Assembly: GCA_033002965.1 (NCBI GenBank)
Contig: JAURVB010012601.1
Coordinates: 1-64,000, forward strand
DNA from: Piper betle
Taxonomy: Eukaryota; Streptophyta; Magnoliopsida; Piperales; Piperaceae
Direction: 5' to 3'
DNA length: 64,000 bases
The notes under the pieces were generated by a model, which saw only the letters and a program-made list of their open reading frames with translations, made no database searches and was not told the DNA's origin. Of the stretch, positions 22,240 through 34,006 are shown piece by piece (the first letter of the stretch is position 1; every line of letters starts with the position of its first letter). A program made the position numbers and the translations under genes.

Positions 22240-25200
22240 TTATGATCCCACGCCCATAATCTCGAAACAGAAGAAGCGTGGATAACTCTATAAAAGACAA
22301 AACCCGACGTATTGGGAAAGGGGGGCTCGTACGCTAAAGGAAAAGAATTTTACCAGAAGAAAAGCCGAGGGAGGAGCCCCTCACCGGAGATGCCCCGGTG
22401 ACCCTCACTAACACCCGACCGATCACTACCCCTTTATGGCCATGAATCCTCGCCCAAGATCCAAACTTTCCACTTGCCAGAGCCACCAGTGAAGGAGTCG
22501 TGTTGCTTTGAAGTGCTGCTGAGTGCTACCAGGATCGCCACATCCTCAGAGTCCAGCCCCATTGTTGTTGTGCAGACTCGCCAAAATCCTCATCAAGTCA
22601 AGAATTTCATAAGAATTATCGCCGACAACAAAAGCTGCTCTTTGCCAGAGGCTCGGATGAAGAAGACGTCTGTTGCTGCTATCCCGCTTAGAGTTGCTAC
22701 TCTGTTCCTGGCCGCCGTGGATGCTAAAGCATTTCACGCCTTTGTAGTTGAAGCCCGTCATTGATCTGTTTTGAGCCACCAAATTGATCTGTTTTGAGCC
22801 ACCAAGAAGAAGACGCCAGAGCCTTGCTGCTTTGGAGTTTGCCAAATCAACAACCATCAGCCAAGCCGTCGACTCGAAGGAGTTCCTGAAGCGCTGCCGC
22901 TGTGCTGACTAGGAGTCCCACTATCAGGTTCCCGCCGCCGTTGTGAAGCTGATTGTTTTTCAGAGGAGGGTTGCTGTCGTCCGTCCAAGGAAGAAGCCGC
23001 TACCCCTTGTGTAAAACCCGTGATTCGAGTCAGGGTTTTACGTTACCGAACCAGTCGGTTCGACCGTTGGTTCGAGTCGAGTCAGTTTCATGAACCGCGT
23101 GCTGAGTCGAGACCAGCCGTGATTTATGAGCGATGAGAGTCAGGTGTACCTGAATATATGATGATAACGTCGAGAAGATGGTGAGATACGAGTTATCTGA
23201 ATATATGAAAGTATGCAGTATTTTTTTCTTTTTATATGTTTGATCGTAGAAATAGTTTTAGGCCGAATAACGCGTTAGGACGCGTTGGATTATATTCGGG
23301 TGGGTTATTAGTTATAGAGCATGTCATTTGGATGTTGTTGTGTTTGTTTTATTTTATGTGATTTTTCCATATTTTTCTAGATTTTTTTTAGAATTTATTA
23401 CGAACTAGTTATTATTTTGACTCGAGTAGGAATCGAGTCAATACTTAATTACGAAACTGCCACTACAGCATTTTTTTCACCATCCCGACCTTTTTCACCC
23501 AAACCCCCGCCGCCCCTCGTGCTCGTCGCTGCCGCCGCCGCCGACGCCGTCGACGCCGCCCCGCCCCGTCGTGCCGTCGCCGTGCTGCCACGACCCACCC
23601 CGGCCACCGTCTCGCCGCCACGACGCCGGAATCGACCCACGAAACCACCTCGGCCGCCGCCACTTCGGGCCGGATTCCGCCGCCGTCCGGGCCGCTCCGC
23701 CGCCGGTGTGACCCCGACGACCACCCCCTCGACGTCGCCGACGTTTCCCCCATCGTCCCGACCACCGTCGAGGCCGGCCGGAGCCTCGATCGGAGAACGC
23801 CGCCACCGCCGCCCATTTTCGACGCCGCCGTCGACGGCCATCGCCGCCTCGGCTACCCTGTTTGACACCACCATTGGACCGAGCTCGTCGAGCTGGTGCC
23901 GATAGACCCCCTGATTGCTCCGTCCCAAATCATCGCCGGAAAACCGTCGGAATCCGCCGGAAAACCGCCGACACTCGCCGGAAAACCGCCGGAACCGCCG
24001 AAAATTGGATTTGTGGGAAATTCGCCGGATCATCCGCCGAACGCACCCGGTCCAATCTGATCGGACTTCGGACGCCGCTAGGTGCCGAATTCGAGTTTCG
24101 AGCCACGAAACGGAAACCCTAGTCGTCGCCGATTTTCGACGACGCGAGGTATAATTTATTTTAATTTAATTATTTGAAAGTTTTGATTATTAGAATTGCA
24201 TGCTAGGATTGGTGAATTGTGTGTTATAATAATATATATAAATGTAGATTTGATTAAGGATAAAAATATGAAATTTGTTTGATTGTGTGGTGTTAAAAAT
24301 AGAAGTTATGAAACTAATTAGGGTTATTAAGTAATAATCATGATCTAATCAAACTAGCTTAAGTAGACTCGCTAGAATTGATATAGGTTGATGTGTGTTG
24401 ATTGACGTGTGATTGTGTTGATTGTGTGTGTATGCTATAGGATATGTGATTCATCATGCGGGCGTTAGTTTTTAGCTTGATTGTGTAGGTACGGTGTAGG
24501 AGCTCGCCGCCTAGGCGCGTGGACCCGTTTGGAGCTTCTACCAGGTCCGTTTAGGACTCGTTCTCTGATTTACGCTACTCTCTTGTGTATTTGATTTATT
24601 ATGTGCAGGACGAGTTAAGTGGCGTTTTATCGAATCCCGCTTAACTCGGGCCATTTAGCCAACGATTTTCCGGATTAATAACCCTCGAGGATGAGATCCC
24701 TCGAGTTTGTTTTCGAACTTCAGATCCAGCTCACGTTGCCTTCGGGCCTATTGTATAAATCCCAACCCAGACCTATATATATGTATAGTTTTCGTGTTTT
24801 GGTGAGAGACTGAATGAGGGAAATCCGACTACCGTGCTACGCGAGCGGGCACGTGTGTGTCGACAGTGGGCTCTGGAATGGTGTGCGGGCCGTTTCATTC
24901 CCGAGGGATCCTGACAACTCCACCTTTGAGTTCCTCAAACCCGGAGAAGTGTGGAGGTTCACGGGTACTGCATTGCAGCGCATGTCTAGACTTGTGGTTT
25001 CAAAGGGTACTGAAGGCGACTGCCTGAGAGTACTCGGCCTTCGTGCTCAAGGCCAGGAGTAATATGGAAGGTGCAGAGGGCGGAAAGGAATGAGATTTGA
25101 CGCGAGAAGCAATAGAGAAATGGCCGAGGCATGAGAATGTGAAAGATAGGGGGACGCTGTCGACCCGAGGGCGACGGCTCCCGTACGTGCCCTGATGAGA

Positions 25201-27190
25201 GTTCTTGAGGAAGTATATGGTTTTCATTCAACAGGAGAGTTTGCTCTCCTGTGCCAGATTGATATTAGTTATTTTCCGGGCCGGTAACACTCGTTACTGA
25301 CGGTTTTTCTATATATATGTAGGTGAGAAATGCGAGCGATGAAAGCTGTCGGGACTGCGGAGGAGCAGCACGGAACCGCGCACACATGTACCTGCCGCGT
25401 GTAATCTATAATGACGGTGTGTTATTGCTACGTGAATGATAATTTTGATGTGTTTGTTTAGATAAATTGCTTGTTTTGAAATGAATGGATAAATGTGAAT
25501 GAGTAGTGAGTTTGGAGTTCAGGCTCGGTTCAATTGAAACGAAGGAGATAATGATGAATGCTACGATAGATTATCATGTTTTACCGTATTTTCATAAAAT
25601 AGTATATATTTTCTTTTGGTTTCTCATTTATTATTTTATCTTGTCTTTGCTTGCACGTCATGGCATGTATGTAGGACTCCGTTAGAACCCACGCATCCCA
25701 TCCATGCATTTCATGTTTGCATCTCCATCTTAAAACGCCGAGAGTAGATCCTGGACGGCTTAACCGAACCCAGTAGATTAGCGAACGGTTCGGTCGCCGG
25801 TGACATTCCCGGGTCGGTTCGCGGGTGAGCCGAAACGGGGTGTTACACCTTGCATTGCTGATTACCATGGAACGTAGCCTGTTGCCATAAAAGATTACTG
25901 TTTTGCTACCGCCGCTTGTTGCCGAAGAGGAAGCCGCCCATCACTGCACTACCGCCGACCATCGAAGAAGACCACCGTCGCCAGAATTTTGCCACGAAGT
26001 AGCCCATCTCAGCAGTCCGAAAATAGAGCAGTAACAGCAGCAAAAGCCAGATTTCACCGCGGTTTTCCGACCACTGCTGGTAGTTACCGGCCCCAAAGTG
26101 GTGACCAAAGTGAAAAAAGAGGAGTAGTTTACAAACCCAAAGTGAGCTTCCCCGGTGTTCGCCATTGCAGTCGCCGGAGAAAAGCCAGGAAGAGACCCAT
26201 CCGACCAGAGGAAAAAGATAGAAACAGAGCAAAAATAGTGGCGGAGAGCTGATTTTGCGGCGGTTTTTCGATCGGTACCGATCGTTCCCAGACCTTCCGT
26301 TGCGATCAAGTGAAGGTGGAGAAGTGATATACAAGCCCAAGCTGAGATCCGCCGGAGTTCGTCGCTGAGGTCGCCGGAAAAAATTGAGAAGAGACCGATC
26401 GGAGCAGCGTAGCACAAAAGTGTCTAGCCTTCCAGCATCCGACCGACCGACCGGAGTCGCCGCTGACTGTCGGACCACCGCCAAGACCTTCACCATTTTG
26501 ATATCTACAGTTTTGGGCGAACTCCGCCACCATTCAGCTGCCGGAAAAGCCGCCGTCGGAGCCCCAAAAGCACCGTCGCATCACGCCATAGCCGGGTCCG
26601 TCCTACCCATTTACTTCTGCTGCGTCCACAAGACTTGGCAGACCTGTGAACAGCCATTTACCCGCGACCTATGACCAGATCTAGACCATGACTACGTTCG
26701 TGACCACCCGCAACCCGAATTGGAGCTGGTGTACAGTGCACCACCCGTAGACTGGCACACGCAGAAAGAAAGGAAGCCGGCGTACACCATCTGGTCCGAT
26801 CCAGTATTTGTTTGGTTTGAACCAACCCGGAACAGCCTGGTTCAGCATATCAACACTCTAGAAAAAATTTGAAGGCTTTACAGACTGATCAAGGCAAATT
26901 TATCAAAGGCAGCAAAAATTCCACTATGGTGTGTAATGTGTAAAAATCAAAGGAGAAATAGTGGATTGTGAGTACTAATCTCATCGTGGACTGACTTAGG
27001 GATTCAAGTCGAACACTAAGGAACCACGTAAAAAATTTCCTGCGCGTCATTTCATGTGTTTGTAATATATTCTATTTCCATCACACTATCTCTTTGCACG
27101 GCAAGGGCACCTCGGTCTCACAGAACCTTTAAACCTCGAATCACACATAAGGAACCGATTCGAGGGGGCGAACGATCCTGCGCCCGAACA
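22240..27190 (+). mobile_element. Old LTR-like GC-rich block, split by solo LTR copy 2
   Basis: A promoter-like CTCTATAAAAGAC box lies at 22287-22299. A GC-rich stretch follows (22370-23009), is interrupted by solo LTR copy 2, and resumes at 25853-26700. Near the 3' end the sequence reads AACCACGTAAAAAATTTCCTG, and it ends GAACAGGTATTAAAGAG at 27187-27203, a degenerate match to the TGGTATCAGAGC primer-binding site that follows copia LTRs. Similar segments recur inside (around 26100-26180 and 26310-26375). Boundaries are not defined. No protein domain is found. The call is tentative. Confidence 0.35.
23010..25847 (-). mobile_element. Solo LTR copy 2 (2838 bp, TSD CCTTG)
   Basis: This is the same family as copies 1 and 3, in inverse orientation. 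It starts TGTAAAACCCGTG, ends CGGGGTGTTACA, and has CCTTG on both sides (23005-23009 and 25848-25852). It contains the CpG-rich core (23490-24150), the stem-loop (24611-24648), a TATATATATG tract and no gag or pol. At the edge of the CpG core the sequence ACGCGAG|GTATAAT looks like a splice donor, shared with copies 1 and 3. It interrupts the older LTR-like block. Confidence 0.9.
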
Positions 27191-27559
27191 GGTATTAAAG
27201 AGAAGTAATATCCTCTGCTTATTTCACTTGGTCAGGTTTGTAATTTTTCCCATTTTTTCACAATTATGTCTGGTTTTTTTATTAATGAATAACATTAAAA
27301 ATATTTTCTTTTTTCCGTTAAAAGATCTTATCATTATATTTAATTTAAAAAAAAACATAACCGCAAGTAAAAAAATCCCTTAAAAAACATTATAAAATCG
27401 CTATAAAAGAGCCCACATTATCAATCTTTACCCTCTATGTTTATGTAAAACCTTTATTTAGAAGTCTAATTGTTACAATTCTATAATATATACATGGATA
27501 TTTATGATTCTAGTCTGACCATTAGAATTGAGATTAGATAATAATTACTATATGAGATG

Positions 27560-27875
27560 AGTTCTTCTATCTAGACTTGCCTAATATTGAAGGTCCATCT
27601 ACAAATGGATAATGTTTCCTCCTTATACTAATGTATTGGAGTTGTCGAAGGAGCAACCCAATTTCTTGTTTTTCAAAGTTCTCGTATTGCTCCCATGAAT
27701 TTCTTAGTGTTTTATTTATATTTAATCGATCTAGACATAATTCTTTTAATCATTTTAGGTATAACACTATTTTTATTAGAATACAAGAAGCCTAAATTTA
27801 AGGAGCCGATGTGATTAAGTAGATCAAGGCAGTGGATTGTGAATCCACCACATGTCAATTCTCATCATTCGCTCA
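27560..27875 (+). pseudogene. Nuclear plastid DNA: psbA-trnH spacer with trnH-GUG relic
   Basis: Bases 27805-27874 align along their length with plastid trnH-GUG: TAGATCAAGGCAGTGGATTG is followed by TGAATCCACCA and an ATTCGCTC end. Several acceptor-stem and D-arm positions have changed, so the tRNA is not functional. Upstream, GGAGCAACCCAATTTCTTGT (27649-27668) resembles the repeat known from the plastid psbA-trnH spacer. Gene order and orientation agree with plastid DNA. It is embedded in nuclear-type repeat DNA, so it is a decayed plastid insertion (NUPT). Confidence 0.72.
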
Positions 27876-28000
27876 CAACCAACGAAACATAACAAAACTA
27901 AATTATTCCCCTTCTTTTTGTTTTGGTTTTATAATTTGGAAGGAAGATTTGTAAATGCGAATGGAAGAAACAAATGAAACACAATCAAATGGATTCTTTG

Positions 28001-28060
<60 letters not shown>

Positions 28061-29070
28061 CTTATTCCTAATGCAGGATCACCCTAAGGGGTACGGTGTT
28101 GCGGGTTTTTTCTACCAATTAGACCTTTCCTTCCGCACCCCATGTAAAAAAATTTATAAAAAATTAAATTTATTATAATAAATGTGAACCCATTGTACCA
28201 GCCATTTCTCATTATTTTAAATAACCAAAATTAGTATAGTTTAACTGTTTATTGAGGTTATATCCTTCAGACTCCATTAATTATTTATAGCAATTTGAAT
28301 CAATAAGAAGGTTGTTACAATGGTTTCCTATAACACTTGTTATAACAAATCTGCTCTTCATTTGGAAATACGCTTAACACTGACAATATGCGGTTCCAGA
28401 ATCTAGTGGATTATTACAAACCTATGATATTGGATATGGGTTTGTAGCATTCTCAGTTAGTTCCATATTATGTTGTGATAGAGCGGTAACGACTCTATGA
28501 AATTTGTTGTAATTTTTTTAAAATAACCAATCATTTTAAGATACACACAGAGTTATTTATTAGAAAAAAAAGCAGATAATTTTTTATATTACCGGGTGGT
28601 AACAAATTGGATATATAATTTTTTATAGTTTTCGATTGAATTTGTTTTTAATTTTTTAAGGGAAGGTAATTTTTGATGATTTATATATTTTATTACATTT
28701 TTTAATAATTAAACTTAATTTTTCAACCACTTAGTAATATAAAAAAATACTTTCTTTTTTTACGGTAAAGCTGATCCCAAAATCTATAGCACAAAGATCA
28801 CCTCTCTTGTTTTCAATAATACAAATAAATTAGTGCATTTATCCCATTTATTGTCAAATAACAACAATTTTTTTAAAAATAAAATTACCTTCGTTTATTA
28901 TTTTCAAATAATACAAATAAATTTTGTGAAGTGGAAGTCACGCGTACAATATTGCACAACTACAAATATGTAACAAACAATCTCAAAACAAAATTAGTGC
29001 ATTTATCCCATTCCAATTTAAAATTACGCAACTCAATTTGAGTAAAAAATTCGCCTTTAAGCCTTTGGTA
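27876..29070. other. AT-rich intergenic DNA with (AT)n microsatellite
   Basis: It holds an (AT)n run at 28003-28059. Otherwise AT-rich sequence with no recognised gene or element. Confidence 0.7.
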
Positions 29071-29075
29071 GAGGC

Positions 29076-29114
29076 AAGGCCCATGTAATGGGCTACTGGG
29101 CCTTCTTGTGGGCC
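29076..29114 (+). promoter_or_regulatory. Cluster of site II (TGGGCY) promoter motifs
   Basis: Four GGCCCA/TGGGCY motifs (AGGCCCAT near 29076, ATGGGCT near 29088, CTGGGCC near 29096, GTGGGCC at 29108) lie 75-110 bp upstream of the ATG at 29187. Such TCP-bound site II clusters are common in plant genes for ribosomal and mitochondrial proteins. The spacing supports a promoter for the downstream small gene. Confidence 0.55.
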
Positions 29115-29186
29115 GAAAAATGAAGAGCATCGCTTATATTCTCGGACGCAAGAAAAGTTGGTTTTGGATTCTGGTCTGCCGCAGCC

Positions 29187-32052
29187 ATGGCGTCGCCGGC
29201 GGCTACCTCTTCCGCCGGGTAACCATTCCTTCTCCTCGTTCCTCTACACGTTTTAGCTGCCATTTGTTTGTCATTTGCATCAAAGCCAAGATCTTTGCAT
29301 CGTTTTCTGCGACAGAGATGTTGCTGTGAGGAGACAAAGCCGGGGGCCTCCATTCAAGTTCTTGGTGCCTTTGATCTACGCCCCTGTTCTTCCTCTCAGT
29401 AAGTTTGAATGCGGCGTTATAAGTTTGTGGTTCTTTGATGTGTTAAGTGGTTATCGATGCGCGGATCTTTTTGTAGGTTTTGACGCATTTAAGGGTTCTT
29501 GTTTTTGTGTTTGTTATTTTTGCATGTTTAGTTCGAATTGGGTTGCGGAGGAACCCGGTTCTCCGGGATCGTTTGTTCACGGCTGTGCTGGCTGGGGGTT
29601 TTCTGCATGGATTTTATCTTGTGTATCCTTCTCACTTTTAGATGTCTTTTTTTTTTAACTTTTTCATAATTTTGGTGTTTTACTTGTTAGTGTTGTTAAT
29701 TGTCTAGCCAGTTATGAAGTGTGTATGGGATGGTTGCATATTTTGTTTGTGATGTTTTGTGGTGCACCTGGTTGTGGTATTTGCAGCATTATCATTAGTA
29801 ATTTAGGTGTTCAACTGTTGACTCTTAGCACCAGAAGAAGACACATGTATAAGTAGAGGTTTTATTGAGCTATTATGCTCAATTTAGATGTCAACAATCG
29901 AAGTTAAAATACTAGGTTCATAAAATAAGGTTGAACAGTTATTTGTATATAGCGATCATCTAGCTACAATGGAGGGATAGAAACTCTTACAATAAAGAAG
30001 AATGTATAACTTAATAAAACCCTTTATTCATAACCCTTATTCCTTTACAATTGACAACTTGACTAAAACATCCTCAGCACTATGCATCCCCACAACAGTC
30101 GTCTAACAAAAGTTTCAATTATGCAAAATTTCAATTACTTTTAGTGTATTAGTTGGTATATTATGTAGTTGCTTTGTTTGTAAAAATTTTCGTTGTTATC
30201 ATTTATATTCTAGAAGATTAAAATATATATAGTACGTGTGTTGAATTCAAACTGAGGTTCTTTATAATTTTCATTGGGCTAAGGCTCTAAGCATATTTAT
30301 CTGTTAGTATAATAATAAAGTTGGTGGGCTTTAGATGATTTCAAACTCCGAGTGCTTTAGAGATGAGGACATAATGAATATCTAGTTGGAGAAGATTATG
30401 AAGAGTTGATTGAGGTGATAGATTAGTAGGCAAGGTTGACTCTTGTGTGATAGTTCAACTTTGTGGAGTTGATTCGAGGATTGGTAGAAATGGTGATGCT
30501 AGTGAGTGACCCTTTACACTCCTAGCCTAGCTATGTTGAACAAAGAAAAAGTGAGTTTGGACACTAGTAGGATATATGTCGGGTTCCTTCTGTAAACAAT
30601 CAACCATGAGATCCTTTATGAGCATTGGGCACATGTTAGACTCAAACAGTTATGCATGGTCTAATTCTAGATGTAGTGATCATTGAACTCTTTATTGTAC
30701 AAACATAGAGTTAGCCACAATATTGGGTGCATTGGTATTATTGTAACCTAATTTTGTTCCTTGAGGAACACAAATATGTAGCTCATAAATAATTCAGGTA
30801 GCTATGAAATTCATGAGATCGTACTCGCAACATGCAGATAAATGTACTATATACCTAATGTAGTATGCAATAGAAAGTATAGGGAAAACTAACGATTTAG
30901 AAATTACACGAATCTCTGAAATCGTCAACCGTGCGAATTTCGAAAAGAAAGAGTAAAAAATGAATGGGAGAATAAAATAGACGAAGAAAGTAGAGGGAAA
31001 CATAGAGAAGGCACACAATTAATAGTCAAATCATCAGCAACCTATATCATGTGCAATGAGGTAGCCTTATAAAAATGGGCAAACAAAATATTATAATCCA
31101 TTAATACATTGCATCTTCTTCCTTAGCTCATCATATTCCTCATATTCTCATGTACTTATTCAAAGATGCTTCCTTAATGGGTGGTGTAGAGGTGACTCCT
31201 TGATAAGTGTAGATGTCCTACATTAGACTCCCTAAGTTGTAAAGAACTCATCCTCGAGTTCTACATTGGTGAAATTATTCTTCATGCCATCTTCCAATGA
31301 ATACATTGTCTAAATTAACCTTCTCCTTTTTTTCCACAATGGAAGTGGTGAGAGGCTAGGGAATCGGCTGTTGGCAATTGTCATCAACTTCCCCACACCT
31401 TCACCAAATTGATGCGATCAGATCTTTTAAGGCTCTTATAACCAATTGATGGTGTGTGCAATTGAAAATATAGGGATAACTAACAATTTAGAAATTAGAC
31501 GAATCCCTAAAATTGTCAAGGGAGAAAATATTGAAGAGAAAGAATAACAGACAGGATGGGAGAATAAAATACACAAAGAAAGGAGAGGGAAACTTAGAGA
31601 AGGCACATAATCAATAGTCAATTCGTCACCAACTTATCTCAAGTACAATGAGATAGCCTTACTTTTATAGGCAAACAAAACACTATAACTAGTTAATACA
31701 TTGCATCTTCCTCCTTAGCTTATCATATTCTCTTATACTTATTCGAAGGTGTTTCCTTGATAGGTAGTGTAGAGGTGACTCCTTAATAAGTGTAGATGTC
31801 CTACATTAATATCGAGTATCAATAATAAATGAAAGCAAGAATTTTCACCTGCCTAGCAGAAATGGCCCTTTACATTGTTGATGTGCTTCACTACATTTTG
31901 TTTTGGACGTTTTTTCTAAAGAATGCCATTTAACTTTAACACTGAAATGAAGAATGCGACTATTTTTTCGGGGCTTGTATGAATACAGTTTTGGTTCTTT
32001 CTATTCTTAACTCAATTTCAGAACTGATCTCTATGATGCGGAGAGCAAATGA
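29187..32052 (+). CDS. Small conserved membrane protein, 73 residues, 4 exons
   Basis: Exons 29187-29218, 29331-29398, 29532-29622 and 32022-32052. All are GT-AG, phases agree, and they total 222 nt (73 residues). The protein starts MASPAATSSAG and continues with GPPFKFLVPLIYAPVLPL. After the basic LRRNPVLRDRL comes FTAVLAGGFLHGFYLV, and it ends TDLYDAESK. Two hydrophobic segments (about 19-34 and 48-63) suggest a small two-pass or hairpin membrane protein. I recall similar tiny plant proteins with the DLYDAESK end but no established function. Site II promoter motifs hint at a mitochondrial or housekeeping role (inference). The last intron is 2.4 kb and holds a TRIM-like element. All exons are too short to stand out as an ORF. 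Confidence 0.82.
30859..31805 (-). mobile_element. TRIM-like miniature LTR retrotransposon inside an intron
   Basis: Two direct repeats, 30859-31222 and 31447-31805 (about 360 bp each), start TG and end CTACA. Between them is only 224 bp. Directly inside the right repeat, GCTCTTATAACCAA (31432-31445) is close to the complement of the initiator-Met tRNA primer-binding site (GCTCTGATACCA), so the element lies on the minus strand. There is no coding capacity. The repeats have diverged and no clear 5-bp target duplication remains (CCTAA versus TTAAT). Confidence 0.72.
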
Positions 32053-33550
32053 TCCAGCAGCATGAAGAATATTATTTATTGACACTACATAATTTCCTAT
32101 TTTTGCCATTAGATACACATGATTTTGGCAATGCAATAAATGGTAAATATTTTATTTTGTTTTGTCAATGCTACATAATTTCATTGTATTTTCCATTCAG
32201 TATGGCAAAAACACTTGTTTACGTATTGAGGCTTCCGATTGAGGAGGAGAAAGATGCGGCACATTTGTCTGTGTATGTTTCTTTATCATCCCTCCAAGTG
32301 GACTTGCTAGATCTATTTATAGTAGTCAAATACTACAACTACATTAACGAATCTAACATGTTAATTAATTTTATATATACTAGTTAGTAGAAAAATAATA
32401 TTGTAGGGCTTTTTTAAAAAGTGAAGGACAAGTTCACTTGTCAAATACGATTGGTATGGTTAGATGATTGATGAAATAACAACCCATTGTTATTGCTTCA
32501 TGTGCTTTCTTTGCTGGCCATTTTCTATCGATGTATTCATGAATATTATTGACGGTAAGGGTGTGAAATGCGAATAGCATAAATCTGCTGCTGGTGAAGG
32601 ATTATTTATATTGGAGCGGGTGGCTCTTTGTTCAATCCTGTAGGTTATCAACAGGCCTGATATGGGTTAATACAGCCGTTAATATTTAGCGTGAAGGCGC
32701 AAATCAAACCCAACCGATAAGCCAAACTGGCAGTCACTGTTGAAAGTCGCATTCGGCAACGTGCACTTTTTCTCAGTGAATGACATCTTTCGCTGACATT
32801 TTCTTTCTCTCGTATTTCATGACAAAATTTTTGCTGTGGTGAATGCTGATTGCTGGATTGCTGGATTGCGATGAGATTATGCATCTCCACCCGTGATGTT
32901 TCTATCTGCCAGGGAGGGAATATGCCGTTGAGGGGAAAAATATGCATACATGACAGATCACATGTACCAGATGCACTGCAGGAAGTAGAGTGATGCTCTT
33001 CCAAATTGCCCAAGAAAAGTAATGTTTGAGAACGAATGAAACTCGCCACAATTGAAGGTAAGCAGCAATTCAGGCGCTCTATTTTCTTACCAGGCAGCAC
33101 TAGACCAAATAACTGTATACCAAGATTAGACATATTAAGAGAAAGCCCGGCAATCTTGAAGCCATCCTACAGCGTATGCATAGCTAGTAAAGGCATGTTA
33201 CTTAGCGGATCATAAATTAACAAGCGTCTTCCCCAGTAAGTAATACATATCATGGAGATTGCAAGTACTTCTAAATTCGGGACAGCAAAAGAAAAACTTT
33301 CCGTGGACATAACTGTAAAACTAAGTATATGCCGTCAAAGATGAACACTTCCCGATCACATCTATCAATTCATAAATTTGATCGATAGAACAGACGAAAA
33401 AAACCATCGCAAACTACAAGTTCCAATTTAGGTATATATACATATATCGACTTGATAATTCGCAGATCCAGATCCAAATCATACCACAAAAATCATCCCA
33501 AAAACATTTAAGGAGAAAAACATGTAATTCCCTCTTCTTAGAAAAGTGAA
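32053..33550. other. Region between two genes: 3' sequence of the small membrane-protein gene and unknown DNA
   Basis: Probably includes the 3' UTR of the upstream gene (plus) and of the downstream plastid-type gene (minus, below 33647). A minus-strand open frame of 161 codons at 32648-33133 has no recognisable domain and uneven composition; I do not call it a gene. A short plus-strand stretch at 32203-32270 (MAKTLVYVLRLPIEEEKDAA) looks exon-like but has no partner. Confidence 0.5.
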
Positions 33551-33646
33551 ATCAACTAACTGAGACTCTGAGAGCCCTAATCCGACCATCCGCCGCCCAA
33601 AACCCGCCGGATCTAATATAAGAGCGAGTCCGGGCGCCGGATCCGA

Positions 33647-34006
33647 CTAAACTCGGCGGCGATCGGAGAGATCGGAGGCGAGGCGGGCGGCGATGGCGGA
33701 GTGGTACATCGCGTCGTGAAACGTCTCCGACTCCATCATCGTCATCCGAAGCCGCCGCGCCTTCTCCTCCGTGAACCCCCCGGGCGCGAACTTCGCCCTC
33801 GCCTCCGCCGCCGGCGGCTTCTTCTCCCCCTCGCCGTCGACGTAGTCCGGATCCGGCGACCAACCGAAGATCGGGGTCCACCAGCTGTTCGACGACGACG
33901 GCAGGGAAGTGGAGGCGGCAACGGAGATGGGCCGGCGGCGGTGGGAGCGGTCGGCGAGCGTCGGAGGGGCGAGGCCGGCGGCGGAGAAAGTGGAGATGGA
34001 CGCCAT
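33647..34006 (-). CDS. Conserved plastid-targeted protein of unknown function, 119 residues
   Basis: A single-exon gene. The N-terminus (MASISTFSAAGLAPPTLADRSHRRR, then ISVAASTS) is rich in Ser, Ala and Arg with few acids, typical of a chloroplast transit peptide. The mature part has WWTPIFGWSPDPDY, a charged linker, KFAPGGFTEEKARRLRM and the C-terminal ESETFHDAMYHSAIAARLASDLSDR. I recognise this tail as a conserved plant-only family of small plastid proteins, without an established function. The coding region is GC-rich, unlike its surroundings. The start is the first ATG in good context (GTCCATGG) and no intron is needed. Confidence 0.82.
   Translation of the reverse strand: MASISTFSAAGLAPPTLADRSHRRRPISVAASTSLPSSSNSWWTPIFGWSPDPDYVDGEGEKKPPAAEARAKFAPGGFTEEKARRLRMTMMESETFHDAMYHSAIAARLASDLSDRRRV

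Noticed and set aside
23417..24154. ORFs of up to 194 codons
   Set aside because: Same LTR core in solo LTR copy 2; not genes.
8789..25847. Copies 1 and 2 as the two LTRs of one retrotransposon, or as long terminal inverted repeats of one 17-kb element
   Set aside because: They are in opposite orientation and each has its own, different 5-bp target duplication, so they are independent insertions.
25906..26674. Overlapping frames of 96-196 codons on both strands
   Set aside because: They lie in the GC-rich LTR-like block with internal duplications; no protein family is recognised.
32648..33133. 161-codon minus-strand frame
   Set aside because: No domain, no splice partners and no composition bias like that of neighbouring genes. 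Probably chance in a 3' UTR or intergenic region.
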